The notes beneath the pieces were generated by a model. That model had not been told where the DNA came from and searched no databases. It was given only the letters and a program-made list of their open reading frames with translations. From the NCBI RefSeq assembly GCF_014490745.1, contig NZ_LZEU01000001.1, positions 4,677,501 to 4,741,500 of the forward strand: DNA of 64,000 nt, given 5' to 3'. Positions within the stretch are counted from its first letter, which is position 1, and each line of letters starts with the position of its first letter. Below are positions 19,051 through 27,846 of the stretch, piece after piece. Source of the stretch: Pseudomonas alcaligenes (GTDB lineage: Bacteria > Pseudomonadota > Gammaproteobacteria > Pseudomonadales > Pseudomonadaceae). The position numbers and the translations under genes were made by a program.

Positions 19051-21900
19051 ATGACGCGCACTCTGGAAATCCGCCCCGACATCAATGACGGCATCGACCG
19101 CAAGGTGCTGGCCCAGCTGCGCGCACGCTTTCTCAAGGTCAACGACGGCCGTCTGCAACGGGCCATGCAGGCCCTTTCGAGCCGCCAGCAGCTGGTGCTC
19201 AAGCTGCTGCCGCTGCTGTTCCATGTGAACCACCCGCTGCTGCCGGGTTATGTCTCCAGCACCACCCCGGCCGGGCTGTGCGGCTTCGAGCCGAGCGACG
19301 CGCTGCTGGCCGAGGCCACGCGCCTGACCCGCTCCTTCGCCTACAAGCCACGGCGCAGCCATGCGCCGCTGCCGATCCACGGCCTGTTCCTGATGGGCAG
19401 CCTGGGCACCGTGGCCCAGGCCGAACAGAGCGACATGGATCTGTGGGTCTGCCATGACCCGCACCTGCCCGCCGCCGATGTGGCCGAGCTGCAGAAGAAG
19501 TGCAGCCTGCTGGAAGCCTGGGCAGCCACCCTGGGCGCCGAGGTGCACTGCTTCCTGATCGACCCGGCGCGCTTCACCCTCGGCGACCGCGAAGATGCCC
19601 AGCTGACCTCCGACGACTGCGGCACCACCCAGCACTACCTGCTGCTCGACGAGTTCTACCGCACCGCCATCTGGCTCGGCGGGCGCACCCCGCTGTGGTG
19701 GCTGGTGCCGGTGTACGAGGAAGCCAACTATGCCGGCTACACCCACGCCCTGCTGAGCAAGCGCTTCGTGCGCGCCGAGGAGGTGCTCGATCTCGGCCAC
19801 CTGGCACGCATTCCGCCCAGCGAGTTCATCGGCGCCGGCATGTGGCAGCTGTTCAAGGGCATCGAGTCGCCCTACAAGTCGGTGCTCAAGCTGCTGCTCA
19901 CCGAGGTCTACGCCAGCGAGCACCCGCAGGTCGAGTGCCTGAGCCTGCGCTTCAAGCAGGCGATGTACGCCGGGCGCCTGGATCTCGACGAGCTGGATCC
20001 CTACATCGTGGTGTACCGCCGTCTGGAGGAGTACCTCACCGAGCGCGGCGAGCTGGAGCGCCTGGAGCTGATCCGCCGCTGCCTGTACCTCAAGGTCAAC
20101 AAGAAGCTCAGCAACCCGCCGCGCCACCGCGCCAAGAGCTGGCAGCGTCTGCTGCTCGAGCGCCTCACCGGCGAATGGCGCTGGAGCCCGCGCGAGCTGG
20201 CCATGCTCGACAGCCGCAGCCAGTGGAAGGTGCGCCAGGTCAGTGCCGAACGCCGTGCCCTGGTCAACGAGCTGACCTACAGCTACCGCTTCCTCTCGCA
20301 GTTCGCCCGCAGCGAACAGACCGGCACCCAGCTCAACAGCCGCGACCTCGGCGTGCTCGGCCGGCGCCTGTACGCCGCCTTCGAGCGCAAGGCCGGCAAG
20401 ATCGAATTCATCAACCCCGGCATCGCCCCGGATCTGGCCGAAGACACCCTGACCCTGGTGCACAGCCCCAGCGCCGAGGCCCAGGGCGAAACCCAGTGGG
20501 CGCTGTACAACGGCAGCCTGAATGGCCAGGAATGGCCGGACTTCGCCCCGCTCAAGCGCTCCCGCGAGCTGATCGAACTGCTCGCCTGGTGCCACCGCAA
20601 CGGCGTGATCGACAGCAGCACGCGGCTGTCGCTGCACCCGGGCGCCAGCGACCTCACCGAGTTCGAGCTGTCCAACCTGCTCAGCAGCCTGCAGCAGGCG
20701 GTGCCGCTGCCGCTGCCACCGGTGGCCGAAACCGCCCTGCTGCATGCCGCCGAGCCGGGCGAGGTGCTGCTGCTGGTCAACGTCGGCCTCGACCCGCTCA
20801 AGGCCCACAGCCACCTCAACGTGCACATGACCACCGGGCGCACCGACTCGCTGGGCTACTCCGGGGTACGCGAGAACCTGGTGCTGACCCTCGACCAGGT
20901 CAGCCTGAACAGCTGGAACGAACTGCTGGTCAGCCGCTACGACGGCCCCCACGCCCTGCTCGACTGCCTGCGCGACTTCCTCAACAGCCTGCCGACCGAC
21001 GGCCGCCGCCCCGAGCTGAAGGTGCGCTGCTTCTGCCGCAACCGCGCACCGGCCATCGCCCAGCGTGTCGAGGAGCTGTTCCGCGACGCCCTCAGCCACC
21101 TCGGCGGCCGCCACAACCGCTACCTGCTGCAGGTGCAGCAGCACTTCCACGTGCTCGAGCTGCAGCCCGGCCAGGTCAGCCATGCCGCCCTGCACGACCT
21201 GCCGGCGCTGATCGAACACCTGGGCGAGGAACAATCTGCCTACAGCCCGCTGCACCTCGACCGGCATGCCCTGGAGGGCGAGGATCTGGCGCTGATCCTG
21301 CCGCTGGGGCGGCCCGAGTGCATCCAGGTGTTCTACCGCCTGGACGGCAACCAGGCCGAACTCAGCGTGCTCGACGAATACAACGCGCTGTGGCGCCAGC
21401 GCGTGCCCTACCGCGACGAGCAGAGCCTGCTGACCCCGCTGCAGCGCTTCCTGCAGTCGCTGCTGTACCGCCGCAACGCCCTGCTGCCGCTGGACAGCCC
21501 GCTGCCGCCGGCCGCCCTCGAGGTGCTCTACTACGAGGTGCTGCCGGCGCCGCCGCAGCGCGCCCGCCACCTCGAACGGCGCGCCCCACCGCAGGCGCCG
21601 GTGAGCCACCCGTTCTACGACGTGCAAGCCATCGTCGAACCCGCCGAGGGCGACCGGGTGCACGTCACCCTGTACTGCAACCACCGCGAGTTCTCCGAAC
21701 TGGAGTATGGCGACGAGCTGTTCAGCGCCGTGGCCCGACATATCCTCGCCCAGCGTCGCACCAACGAGCGCTACCCCTGCTACATCACCGACCTTGATCT
21801 GTCGCGCATTCTCGGCGACGGCCAGGCGCAGACCATCCATTACCTGCGCTATAAGGCCGAGCTGGAAACGGCGCTGAACGACGCGCTGCAGAAGGCCTGA
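19051..21900 (+). CDS. cyaA: Class I adenylate cyclase
   Basis: A 949-residue cytosolic enzyme of the enterobacterial-type (class I) cyclase family, converting ATP to cAMP. The N-terminal catalytic half includes LMGSLGTVAQAEQSDMDLWVCHDP, the nucleotidyltransferase-like GS...D-x-D motif, and EVHCFLIDPARFTLGD. The rest is the regulatory region (LEVLYYEVLPAPPQ and others). In Pseudomonas it supplies cAMP for Vfr-dependent regulation. The length matches the family, and nothing is truncated. The antisense strand is almost fully open here, which reflects codon bias rather than a second gene. Confidence 0.95.
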   Translation: MTRTLEIRPDINDGIDRKVLAQLRARFLKVNDGRLQRAMQALSSRQQLVLKLLPLLFHVNHPLLPGYVSSTTPAGLCGFEPSDALLAEATRLTRSFAYKPRRSHAPLPIHGLFLMGSLGTVAQAEQSDMDLWVCHDPHLPAADVAELQKKCSLLEAWAATLGAEVHCFLIDPARFTLGDREDAQLTSDDCGTTQHYLLLDEFYRTAIWLGGRTPLWWLVPVYEEANYAGYTHALLSKRFVRAEEVLDLGHLARIPPSEFIGAGMWQLFKGIESPYKSVLKLLLTEVYASEHPQVECLSLRFKQAMYAGRLDLDELDPYIVVYRRLEEYLTERGELERLELIRRCLYLKVNKKLSNPPRHRAKSWQRLLLERLTGEWRWSPRELAMLDSRSQWKVRQVSAERRALVNELTYSYRFLSQFARSEQTGTQLNSRDLGVLGRRLYAAFERKAGKIEFINPGIAPDLAEDTLTLVHSPSAEAQGETQWALYNGSLNGQEWPDFAPLKRSRELIELLAWCHRNGVIDSSTRLSLHPGASDLTEFELSNLLSSLQQAVPLPLPPVAETALLHAAEPGEVLLLVNVGLDPLKAHSHLNVHMTTGRTDSLGYSGVRENLVLTLDQVSLNSWNELLVSRYDGPHALLDCLRDFLNSLPTDGRRPELKVRCFCRNRAPAIAQRVEELFRDALSHLGGRHNRYLLQVQQHFHVLELQPGQVSHAALHDLPALIEHLGEEQSAYSPLHLDRHALEGEDLALILPLGRPECIQVFYRLDGNQAELSVLDEYNALWRQRVPYRDEQSLLTPLQRFLQSLLYRRNALLPLDSPLPPAALEVLYYEVLPAPPQRARHLERRAPPQAPVSHPFYDVQAIVEPAEGDRVHVTLYCNHREFSELEYGDELFSAVARHILAQRRTNERYPCYITDLDLSRILGDGQAQTIHYLRYKAELETALNDALQKA

Positions 21901-21925
21901 ACGGCCCAACGGACAAGGACACGGC

Positions 21926-22633
21926 ATGACCACCACCTCCACCCTGCTGGCTGTCGCACTGCTGGGCGCCGGCTTCTGGGGCTGGCGCCTGCAGCTGGAG
22001 CGCCAGCGGGCGCGCTTCATCGCCACCTTCGGCTTTCCCCAGCGTCTGCGCAGCAAGCTCAGCGAACGCTACCCGCACCTCAGCGCAGAACAGGTCAGCC
22101 AGGTGCTCCACGGCCTGCGCGAATATTTCCAGCTATGCCGCCTGGCCAAGCGCCAGCTGGTGGCCATGCCCTCCCAGGCAGTGGACGTGGCCTGGCACGA
22201 ATTCATCCTCTACACCCGCCAGTACCAGGGTTTCTGCCGCCGCGCCCTGGGCCGTTTCCTGCACCACACGCCGAACGACGCCATGCCCAGCCAGCGCGCA
22301 GCCAGCGAGGGCATCCGCCGCGCCTGGCGACTGTCCTGCGCCCGCGAGAACCTGGCCCGCCAGGCGCCACAACGCCTGCCGCTGCTGTTCGCCCTGGACG
22401 CCGAACTGGGCATCGCCGATGGCTTCCACTACAGCCTCAACTGCGGCGCCCTGCCCGGCAGCTATCGCCAGGGCGATGCCTACTGCGCCAGCCATATTGG
22501 CTGCAGCTCGGGTTGTGGCGGGGGCAGCAGCTGCGGAGGCGGCGGCGATGGCAGCGCTGGCGGCAGCAGTGACAGCAGCAGCGGCAGTAGCGACGGCGGC
22601 GGCTGTGGTGGGGGTTGCGGGGGCGGCGACTAG
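21926..22633 (+). CDS. Membrane-anchored protein with glycine-rich C-terminal tail
   Basis: A 235-residue protein with an N-terminal membrane helix (LLAVALLGAGFWGWRL). A conserved helical domain follows (CRLAKRQLVAMPSQAVDVAWHEFILYTRQYQGFC...FLHHTP), resembling glycine-rich-domain (DUF1399-like) proteins with a conserved WHEF segment. The last ~45 residues are almost only Gly, Ser and Cys in short repeats. Role unknown. It starts 26 bases after the cyaA stop and may share its transcript. Confidence 0.65.
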   Translation: MTTTSTLLAVALLGAGFWGWRLQLERQRARFIATFGFPQRLRSKLSERYPHLSAEQVSQVLHGLREYFQLCRLAKRQLVAMPSQAVDVAWHEFILYTRQYQGFCRRALGRFLHHTPNDAMPSQRAASEGIRRAWRLSCARENLARQAPQRLPLLFALDAELGIADGFHYSLNCGALPGSYRQGDAYCASHIGCSSGCGGGSSCGGGGDGSAGGSSDSSSGSSDGGGCGGGCGGGD

Positions 22634-22641
22634 CCGGCGGC

Positions 22642-23442
22642 TCAACCGCGCATCGGCGCCTCGGGATTGGCCAGGGCATAGCAGTAGCAGTCGGCCAGGC
22701 TGTGGTTGGCGGCCACCCCGGCGTAGCTGGCGGTGAAGCTCACGGCCAGGCCCAGGTGCTGGTAGAGCAGGCTGTCGGCCACCGCCGGCGGCACCTCGGG
22801 CACCAGGTCGCTGTCGTTGACCAGGCGGTAGGTCGGCACGCCGAGGGCGTTGTAGGCCGCGGCGAAGTCCGGGGCCGCCAGCCGCGGGCTGGCGAAGTTG
22901 TAGTGCTGCAGCGGCTGATCCGGCCAGCGCTCGCGCAGGTCGAGCAGCGCCATGCTGCTCAGCGCGGCGCCCAGGCTATGCCCGCACAGCCACAGCGAAC
23001 CGCGCGGCTGCAGGCTGTCCAGCGCCGCCAGGGCGAGGTCGCGCAGGGAGCCGTAGAGCTTGAGGAAACCGCCGTGCACCTGGCCCTGCCCATCATGCCA
23101 GGGCCAGGGCTTCTGCTCGGCCTCCAGGTTGTCCAGCCAGTCCTGGGCCGACTCGGTACCACGCAGCACCAGGAAGGTCTCGCCCTGGTCGTTGGCCGCA
23201 GCGAAGCCGAAGGGCTCTGATTCGTTGAGAAAATGCAGCTCGCTGAGGATGCTCCACACCGCGGCGGAGAAGCGCCAGCCGGGCATGCTCGGCGGCGTCC
23301 AGTGGAAATCCTGGGGCCGGTGCGGTTTGTCCTGGGCCAGCCACTGCTGGTACTGGGCATAGGCCTGGTTGACCAGCTCGGCGCACAGCCGGGCACGCTC
23401 CAGGGAGAAACCGGTGGGGAAGTACAGGGGCAGACTGGACAT
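22642..23442 (-). CDS. Class 3-like lipase
   Basis: A 266-residue alpha/beta hydrolase of the fungal-type (class 3) lipase family. The nucleophile elbow is LCGHSLGAALSSMALL, preceded by FLVLRGTESAQDWLDNLE, the family's G-T-x-S-x-x-DW-x-x-N/D motif. An Asp (NDSDLVPEVPP) and a His near the C-terminus (NHSLADCY) complete the triad. No signal peptide is visible, so it may be cytosolic or exported by another route. It converges with the glycine-rich gene across eight bases. Confidence 0.85.
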   Translation of the reverse strand: MSSLPLYFPTGFSLERARLCAELVNQAYAQYQQWLAQDKPHRPQDFHWTPPSMPGWRFSAAVWSILSELHFLNESEPFGFAAANDQGETFLVLRGTESAQDWLDNLEAEQKPWPWHDGQGQVHGGFLKLYGSLRDLALAALDSLQPRGSLWLCGHSLGAALSSMALLDLRERWPDQPLQHYNFASPRLAAPDFAAAYNALGVPTYRLVNDSDLVPEVPPAVADSLLYQHLGLAVSFTASYAGVAANHSLADCYCYALANPEAPMRG

Positions 23443-23626
23443 GCTAAGGCCTCCTTGCCAATTGCCTGTGACTCTAGCCGATCACCGAGCGGGCACCCAA
23501 GGGCTTGCTAGCCATCGGCTCAAGTATCGATTTCGCTGATTATTAGTACGCTGCGGCCGCATTATTCAATCGAATCGCCTTGAGCGAACCTGACGCCACT
23601 CCATCCCTGGCTCAGGAATCCACGCC

Positions 23627-23815
23627 ATGGCCCGTCTCATTCAGCACCACGCCCATAACGGCGGCCTGGCCGGCGTCGGCCTGCTGGGCATCGCCGCCAG
23701 CATCGTGCTGGCCCTGAGTCTCGGCATCGCTCACCCGGCCGCCCACGGCAGCAGCAACGGCACGCTGCCGGCGGGCCTGCGCAGCCTGCTCGCCAGCCTG
23801 CACACGGGCGCCTGA
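23627..23815 (+). CDS. Small hydrophobic protein
   Basis: A 62-residue protein with a single predicted membrane helix or signal segment (GGLAGVGLLGIAASIVLALSLGIAHPA). A good context (GGAATCCACGCC upstream of the ATG) and tight coupling to the next small frame support it being real, but I recognise no family. Confidence 0.45.
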   Translation: MARLIQHHAHNGGLAGVGLLGIAASIVLALSLGIAHPAAHGSSNGTLPAGLRSLLASLHTGA

Positions 23816-23817
23816 AC

Positions 23818-24045
23818 ATGCACCTGCGTACGCCCCAGGCCCTGCTGCTGGCCGCCCTGCTGGCGCTGCTCAATGCCCCGGCGCTGCTCGGCCAGGGCAC
23901 GGTGGTCGGCGGCGGCGTGGCGCGCACCATCGAATGCAACCACAGCCTGGCCCGTGGTCTGGAACTGGAAGAACGGCTGCGCCAGCTGCCTGGCGAGCCG
24001 CCCGGTAAACGCCCGCGCCGCCACGGAACGCCCTGGCTGGCCTGA
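23818..24045 (+). CDS. Small exported protein
   Basis: A 75-residue protein with a signal-peptide-like N-terminus (PQALLLAALLALLNAPALLG) and a short basic C-terminal half. Its ATG lies two bases after the upstream stop (TGAACATG), suggesting co-translation. No family recognised, and it could be spurious. Confidence 0.4.
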   Translation: MHLRTPQALLLAALLALLNAPALLGQGTVVGGGVARTIECNHSLARGLELEERLRQLPGEPPGKRPRRHGTPWLA

Positions 24046-24054
24046 ACGCCAGCT

Positions 24055-24462
24055 TCAGCGGCGGTAGGCGCCAGCAGCCTCCGGCTGATATTCCACCGCC
24101 AGCAGAGTCAGGCGCAGGGCCTTGCCGGCCGGGCCCGGCCAGTCGATCTGCTGGCCGACCGACAGGCCGAGCAGGGCGCAGCCCACCGGCGCGAGGATCG
24201 ACACGCAGCCTTCGCCGCCGGCGTCCTGCGGGTAGACCAGGGTCAGGTGGTAGTCCTTGCCGCTGCCCTCCTCGCGGCAGTGCACCCGCGAGTTCATCGT
24301 CACCACCCCGGCCGGCACCTCGTCGTGCCCCACCACCTGGGCGCGGGCCAGCTCTGTTTCCAGGGCTGCCGCGGCGGGGCCGAAGTCCTCCTGGCTGTCG
24401 AGCAGGCGCTCCAGGCGCTGCAGATCGAGGCGGGTGATGATGATCGAAGGGGTGCTGCTCAT
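24055..24462 (-). CDS. rnk: Rnk, nucleoside diphosphate kinase regulator
   Basis: A 135-residue protein of the Rnk family: an N-terminal coiled-coil hairpin (DLQRLERLLDSQEDFGPAAAALETELARA) and a GreA/GreB-like C-terminal domain (VTMNSRVHC, LVYPQDA, VSILAPVGCALLGLSVGQ). Rnk binds RNA polymerase in competition with Gre factors, and in P. aeruginosa affects nucleoside diphosphate kinase and alginate levels. Neighbours match the known rnk-cyaY-lppL order. A strong hairpin lies just upstream of its start. Confidence 0.92.
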   Translation of the reverse strand: MSSTPSIIITRLDLQRLERLLDSQEDFGPAAAALETELARAQVVGHDEVPAGVVTMNSRVHCREEGSGKDYHLTLVYPQDAGGEGCVSILAPVGCALLGLSVGQQIDWPGPAGKALRLTLLAVEYQPEAAGAYRR

Positions 24463-24495
24463 GGCGTCCGGCTATCTCCTGTATGGCCCGAAAAA

Positions 24496-24525
24496 GCAAA
24501 ACCCCGCCCGGAGGCGGGGTTTTGC
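24496..24525. terminator. Bidirectional intrinsic terminator
   Basis: A perfect 13-base-pair stem (GCAAAACCCCGCC/GGCGGGGTTTTGC) with a CGGA loop and A/T runs on both flanks. It sits between the DUF1289 gene, whose transcript it should end, and rnk. Confidence 0.8.
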
Positions 24526-24576
24526 GAAGTGTCGTCCGACCGTACCACAGCCCGGCGAATAAACAAGACCGAATGG

Positions 24577-24777
24577 TCAGCTTTTTAGCCCCGGGCGGCG
24601 CCGCTGCTGCGCCGCCTGGCAGATTTCCCGGCGCCGCGCGCTGTCCGCCCGGCCCCATTCGAGGATCTCCGCCAGGGTGCGGCCGCAGCCCAGGCACTGG
24701 TCATGCTGATCCAGGCAGCACTGCCGACGGCAGGGCGACTCGACCGTGTCAGAGGTCTTCGAACTCGAGCTGCTCAC
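24577..24777 (-). CDS. DUF1289 domain protein
   Basis: A 66-residue protein with the DUF1289 cysteine pattern SPCRRQCCLDQHDQCLGCGRTLAEILEW, which suggests a small metal-binding fold. It overlaps the 3' end of cyaY by 29 bases in another frame, so the two are presumably co-transcribed. This pairing with frataxin is suggestive of iron or metal handling, but that is inference. Confidence 0.82.
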   Translation of the reverse strand: MSSSSSKTSDTVESPCRRQCCLDQHDQCLGCGRTLAEILEWGRADSARRREICQAAQQRRRPGLKS

Positions 24778-25081
24778 CGGCCTGCTCCTGGGTCACTCGC
24801 GCCAGCAGCTCGCCCAGCGGCTCCTCGCTGGTGTCGCAGATCCACAGCCCCTGGGCCTCGTCGAAGTCGAAGTGGAAGCCGCCGGAGCGCGCCGCCACCC
24901 ACAGCTGGCGGATCGGCTCCTGGCGGCTGAGGATCAGCTGGGTACCATTCTCGAACCGCACGGTGAGCACGCCGGCGGAGTTCTCCAGATCGAGATCCAG
25001 ATCGCTGTCATCGAAAATGTCTTCCACGGCTTGCTGGGCGGCATCGACCAGGTCATGGAAACGGGCTTCGCTCAAACTCAT
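24749..25081 (-). CDS. cyaY: CyaY, bacterial frataxin
   Basis: A 110-residue frataxin. The acidic N-terminal helix carries the iron-binding Asp/Glu cluster (FHDLVDAAQQAVEDIFDDSDLDLDLE). The beta-sheet signature is GVLTVRFENGTQLILSRQEPIRQLWVAARSGGFHFDFD. It modulates Fe-S cluster assembly through IscS. The Met at 25081 (MSLSEARFHDLVD) is the family-typical start; the frame is open further upstream but runs into the AraC-type regulator gene. Confidence 0.95.
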   Translation of the reverse strand: MSLSEARFHDLVDAAQQAVEDIFDDSDLDLDLENSAGVLTVRFENGTQLILSRQEPIRQLWVAARSGGFHFDFDEAQGLWICDTSEEPLGELLARVTQEQAGEQLEFEDL

Positions 25082-25091
25082 TACAGGTACC

Positions 25092-26144
25092 TCAGGGAAG
25101 GGATGCGGGGTCGGCCAGACTCTGCCGATAGGCGCCGGGGCTCTGCCCGGTCCAGCGGCGAAACGCACGGGCCAGCGAGCCGGCCTCGCTGAAGCCGACG
25201 AGGAAGGCGATTTCCGCCAGTTCCAGCGCCGGGTCGCGCAGATAATGCAGCACCAGCTGTTCGCGCGTCTCGTCGAGCAACTGGCTGAAGGATAACCCGG
25301 CCTCGCGCAAACGCCGCTGCAAAGTGCGCGCACTGAGCTCCAGGGTCTGCGCCAGCAGCTCCAGGTCGGCGCCCTGCTCGGGCAGCTGGCGGGCCAGTTC
25401 GTGGCGCGCCCGGTCGATCACGTTGTGGCCCTGGCGCAGCTGGCCGAGCAGGCGGTCGGCATGGGCATCGAGCAGCTGGCGCAGCTGCGCGTCGGCCTGG
25501 CCCAGCGGCGTGGCCAGCAGGCGCTTGGGAAATACCAGGGCGTTGTCGGCCTGGCCGAACAGCACCGGGCAGCCGAAGATGCGCTGGTGCTCGGCAGTGT
25601 CGGCCGGCGCTGCATGCTGGAAGCGCACCTCGGTGGGCGGGATCTGCAGGCCGCTGATCCAGTGGCCGAAGGTCAGCCAGCCGGCCAGGGTCTCCTCGCT
25701 GTGCTGGCGCTGCTGCTGGCTCACCAGCGGGTGCCAGCTGTGCACCACCTGCGCCTCCTGGCCGGGGCGCGCCGGCTCCTCGTCCAGCTCGACGCGGCCC
25801 AGGTTGCCCACCAGCGCGGCGTAGCGAGCCTGGCGATGGAGGGCGTCGGCGAGGGTCGCGCAGCTCATGATCAGGTAGCCGAGCACCCCGTAGTAGCCGG
25901 GGCGGATGGCCTCGCCCAGGTGCAGGCCGAGGTTGTCGTCGCCGGTCAGGCGCACGCCTTCGGCCAGCAGCTCCAGGTAGGCGCTGACGGCGATGCGCTG
26001 GTCGCGCTGGGTCAGCACTGCCGGGCTCAGCTGCACCTTGGCCAGCAGCGTCTCGCTGGCGAAGCCCTGGCGGGCGAGATAGTCCAGCAGGCCCTGCAGG
26101 TAGGCGACCGAGACTGAACTGGCGAGAGGGGCGGGCTCTTCCAT
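25092..26144 (-). CDS. AraC family transcriptional regulator, OruR-like
   Basis: A 350-residue regulator with an Arabinose_bd-type N-terminal domain (residues ~20-210, including GLHLGEAIRPGYYGVLGYLIMSCATL). The C-terminal AraC helix-turn-helix domain has LSARTLQRRLREAGLSFSQLLDETREQL and IAFLVGFSEAGSLARAFRRWTGQSPGAYR. The domain arrangement matches regulators such as OruR and the mycobacterial VirS group. The ligand and targets are unknown. GGAG lies five bases before the ATG at 26144. The gene ends 10 bases upstream of the cyaY start. Confidence 0.88.
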   Translation of the reverse strand: MEEPAPLASSVSVAYLQGLLDYLARQGFASETLLAKVQLSPAVLTQRDQRIAVSAYLELLAEGVRLTGDDNLGLHLGEAIRPGYYGVLGYLIMSCATLADALHRQARYAALVGNLGRVELDEEPARPGQEAQVVHSWHPLVSQQQRQHSEETLAGWLTFGHWISGLQIPPTEVRFQHAAPADTAEHQRIFGCPVLFGQADNALVFPKRLLATPLGQADAQLRQLLDAHADRLLGQLRQGHNVIDRARHELARQLPEQGADLELLAQTLELSARTLQRRLREAGLSFSQLLDETREQLVLHYLRDPALELAEIAFLVGFSEAGSLARAFRRWTGQSPGAYRQSLADPASLP

Positions 26145-26217
26145 CACGACTCCGTTTTTACCGCGCATGCTAGCCGCAAACATACCGCCGCGGGCAAGCC
26201 CGACGCGCCAGAGCAAC

Positions 26218-26359
26218 GGAGCCTGGCTCTGAGCCAGCGAGCTAGAGCCAGGCCAGGAAAGAATGGCTGAGGGGGCGGAGTTTACGTTTTGTAAATGAGC
26301 ACCCCGCAGCCATTTTTGACGCAGGCTGGCCGCCGCGCAGCGGTTCAGAGCCAGGCTCC
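26218..26359. repeat. 142-bp nested inverted-repeat element
   Basis: The outer ends are a perfect 15-base inverted repeat (GGAGCCTGGCTCTGA at 26218-26232, TCAGAGCCAGGCTCC at 26345-26359). A second imperfect inverted repeat lies inside: AATGGCTG at 26262 matching CAGCCATT at 26307, with GTTTAC/GTAAAT around the centre. It fills the gap between the AraC-type gene and lppL and has no open frame. The form suggests a REP-like or MITE-like dispersed element; copy number cannot be seen here. Confidence 0.65.
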
Positions 26360-26441
26360 AAGGCCCGCCGGACGTGCATAGGCAAGGGGGCGGGGGGTCG
26401 GTATACTCCGGCTCATTCTCGTTTTCGCAAAGGATTTGACC

Positions 26442-26579
26442 ATGAAGCGCCTGCTGCTGCCCTTCATCGCGCTCGCCGTGCTCTCTGCCGCCCTCGCCGG
26501 TTGTGGCCAGAAAGGCCCGCTGTACCTGCCCGACGATCAGAAAACGTCCGAAAAACGCGACAAAGACGTCTTCCTCTAA
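26442..26579 (+). CDS. lppL: LppL small lipoprotein (LptM-like)
   Basis: A 45-residue lipoprotein: MKRLLLPFIALAVLSAALAGCGQKGPLYLP, with a lipobox (ALAGC) and a mature start of CGQKGPLYLP. This is the signature of the LppL/LptM family that assists assembly of the outer-membrane LPS translocon LptD. In Pseudomonas it heads the lysA-dapF operon. AAGGATTTG lies upstream of the ATG, and lysA starts nine bases after the stop. Confidence 0.9.
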   Translation: MKRLLLPFIALAVLSAALAGCGQKGPLYLPDDQKTSEKRDKDVFL

Positions 26580-26588
26580 GGGGGTTCC

Positions 26589-27836
26589 ATGCAAGCCTTT
26601 ACCTACCGCGACGGGCAACTGTTCGCGGAGGGCGTGGCCCTGTCCGCCATTGCCGAGCGCTTCGGCACGCCCACCTACGTGTACTCCCGCGCCCATATCG
26701 AAGCCCAGTATCGCGCCTACGCCGATGCCCTGGCCGGTATGCCGCACCTGGTCTGCTTCGCCGTCAAGGCCAACTCCAACCTCGGCGTGCTGAACGTGCT
26801 GGCACGCCTCGGCGCCGGTTTCGACATCGTCTCCCGCGGTGAGCTGGAGCGCGTGCTGGCCGCCGGTGGCGATGCCGCCAAGATCGTCTTCTCCGGCGTC
26901 GGCAAGAGCCGTGACGACATGCGCCGCGCCCTGGAAGTCGGCGTGCACTGCTTCAACGTCGAATCGGTGGACGAGCTGGAGCGCCTGCAGCTGGTCGCCG
27001 CCGAACTGGGCAAGACCGCGGCCATCTCGCTGCGGGTCAACCCGGACGTGGATGCCGGCACCCACCCGTACATCTCCACCGGCCTGAAGGAAAACAAGTT
27101 CGGCATCGACATCGAGCAGGCCCCGGCCGTCTACGCCCGTGCCGCTGCCCTGCCAAACCTGCAGGTAGTCGGTGTCGACTGCCATATCGGTTCCCAGCTG
27201 ACCAGCCTGCCGCCCTTCCTCGACGCCCTCGACCGCCTGCTGGCGCTGATCGATCAGCTCGCTGGCCAGGGCATCCAGATCAAGCATCTGGATCTCGGCG
27301 GCGGCCTCGGCGTGCAGTACCGCGACGAGCAGCCACCACTGGCCGGCGACTACATCAAGGCCGTGCGCGAGCGCATTGCCGGCCGCGACCTGGCCCTGGT
27401 GTTCGAGCCGGGCCGCTACATCGTGGCCAACGCCGGCGCGCTGCTGACCCGCGTGGAATACCTCAAGCACACCACGCACAAGGACTTCGCCATCATCGAT
27501 GCGGCGATGAACGACCTGATCCGCCCGGCGCTGTACCAAGCCTGGATGGACGTCAGCCCGGTGCAGCCGCGCGACGGCGCGACGCGCAACTACGACCTGG
27601 TCGGGCCGATCTGCGAGACCGGCGACTTCCTGGCCAAGGGCCGCGAGCTGGCCCTGGCCGAGGGCGACCTGCTGGCCGTGCGTTCGGCCGGTGCCTACGG
27701 CTTCGTCATGAGTTCCAACTACAACACCCGCGGCCGCGCCGCCGAGGTGCTGGTAGACGGCGAGCAGGCCTTCGAAGTGCGCCGTCGTGAAACCCTCGCG
27801 GAACTCTATGCCGGCGAAAGCCTGCTGCCGCAGTGA
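26589..27836 (+). CDS. lysA: Diaminopimelate decarboxylase
   Basis: A 415-residue PLP enzyme (fold type III) that decarboxylates meso-diaminopimelate to lysine. The PLP-binding Lys is in [13 protein letters not shown] near residue 60. Further conserved segments are [32 protein letters not shown] and [14 protein letters not shown]. Full-length start and end match the family. It is in an operon with lppL upstream and dapF ten bases downstream. Confidence 0.97.
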   Translation: MQAFTYRDGQLFAEGVALSAIAERFGTPTYVYSRAHIEAQYRAYADALAGMPHLVCFAVKANSNLGVLNVLARLGAGFDIVSRGELERVLAAGGDAAKIVFSGVGKSRDDMRRALEVGVHCFNVESVDELERLQLVAAELGKTAAISLRVNPDVDAGTHPYISTGLKENKFGIDIEQAPAVYARAAALPNLQVVGVDCHIGSQLTSLPPFLDALDRLLALIDQLAGQGIQIKHLDLGGGLGVQYRDEQPPLAGDYIKAVRERIAGRDLALVFEPGRYIVANAGALLTRVEYLKHTTHKDFAIIDAAMNDLIRPALYQAWMDVSPVQPRDGATRNYDLVGPICETGDFLAKGRELALAEGDLLAVRSAGAYGFVMSSNYNTRGRAAEVLVDGEQAFEVRRRETLAELYAGESLLPQ

Positions 27837-27846
27837 GGGCGTGACC

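Noticed and set aside
18865..22056. Very long open frame on the minus strand opposite cyaA (1063 codons)
   Set aside because: It mirrors the cyaA coding strand, lacks any recognisable motif, and arises from strong GC-third-position codon bias.
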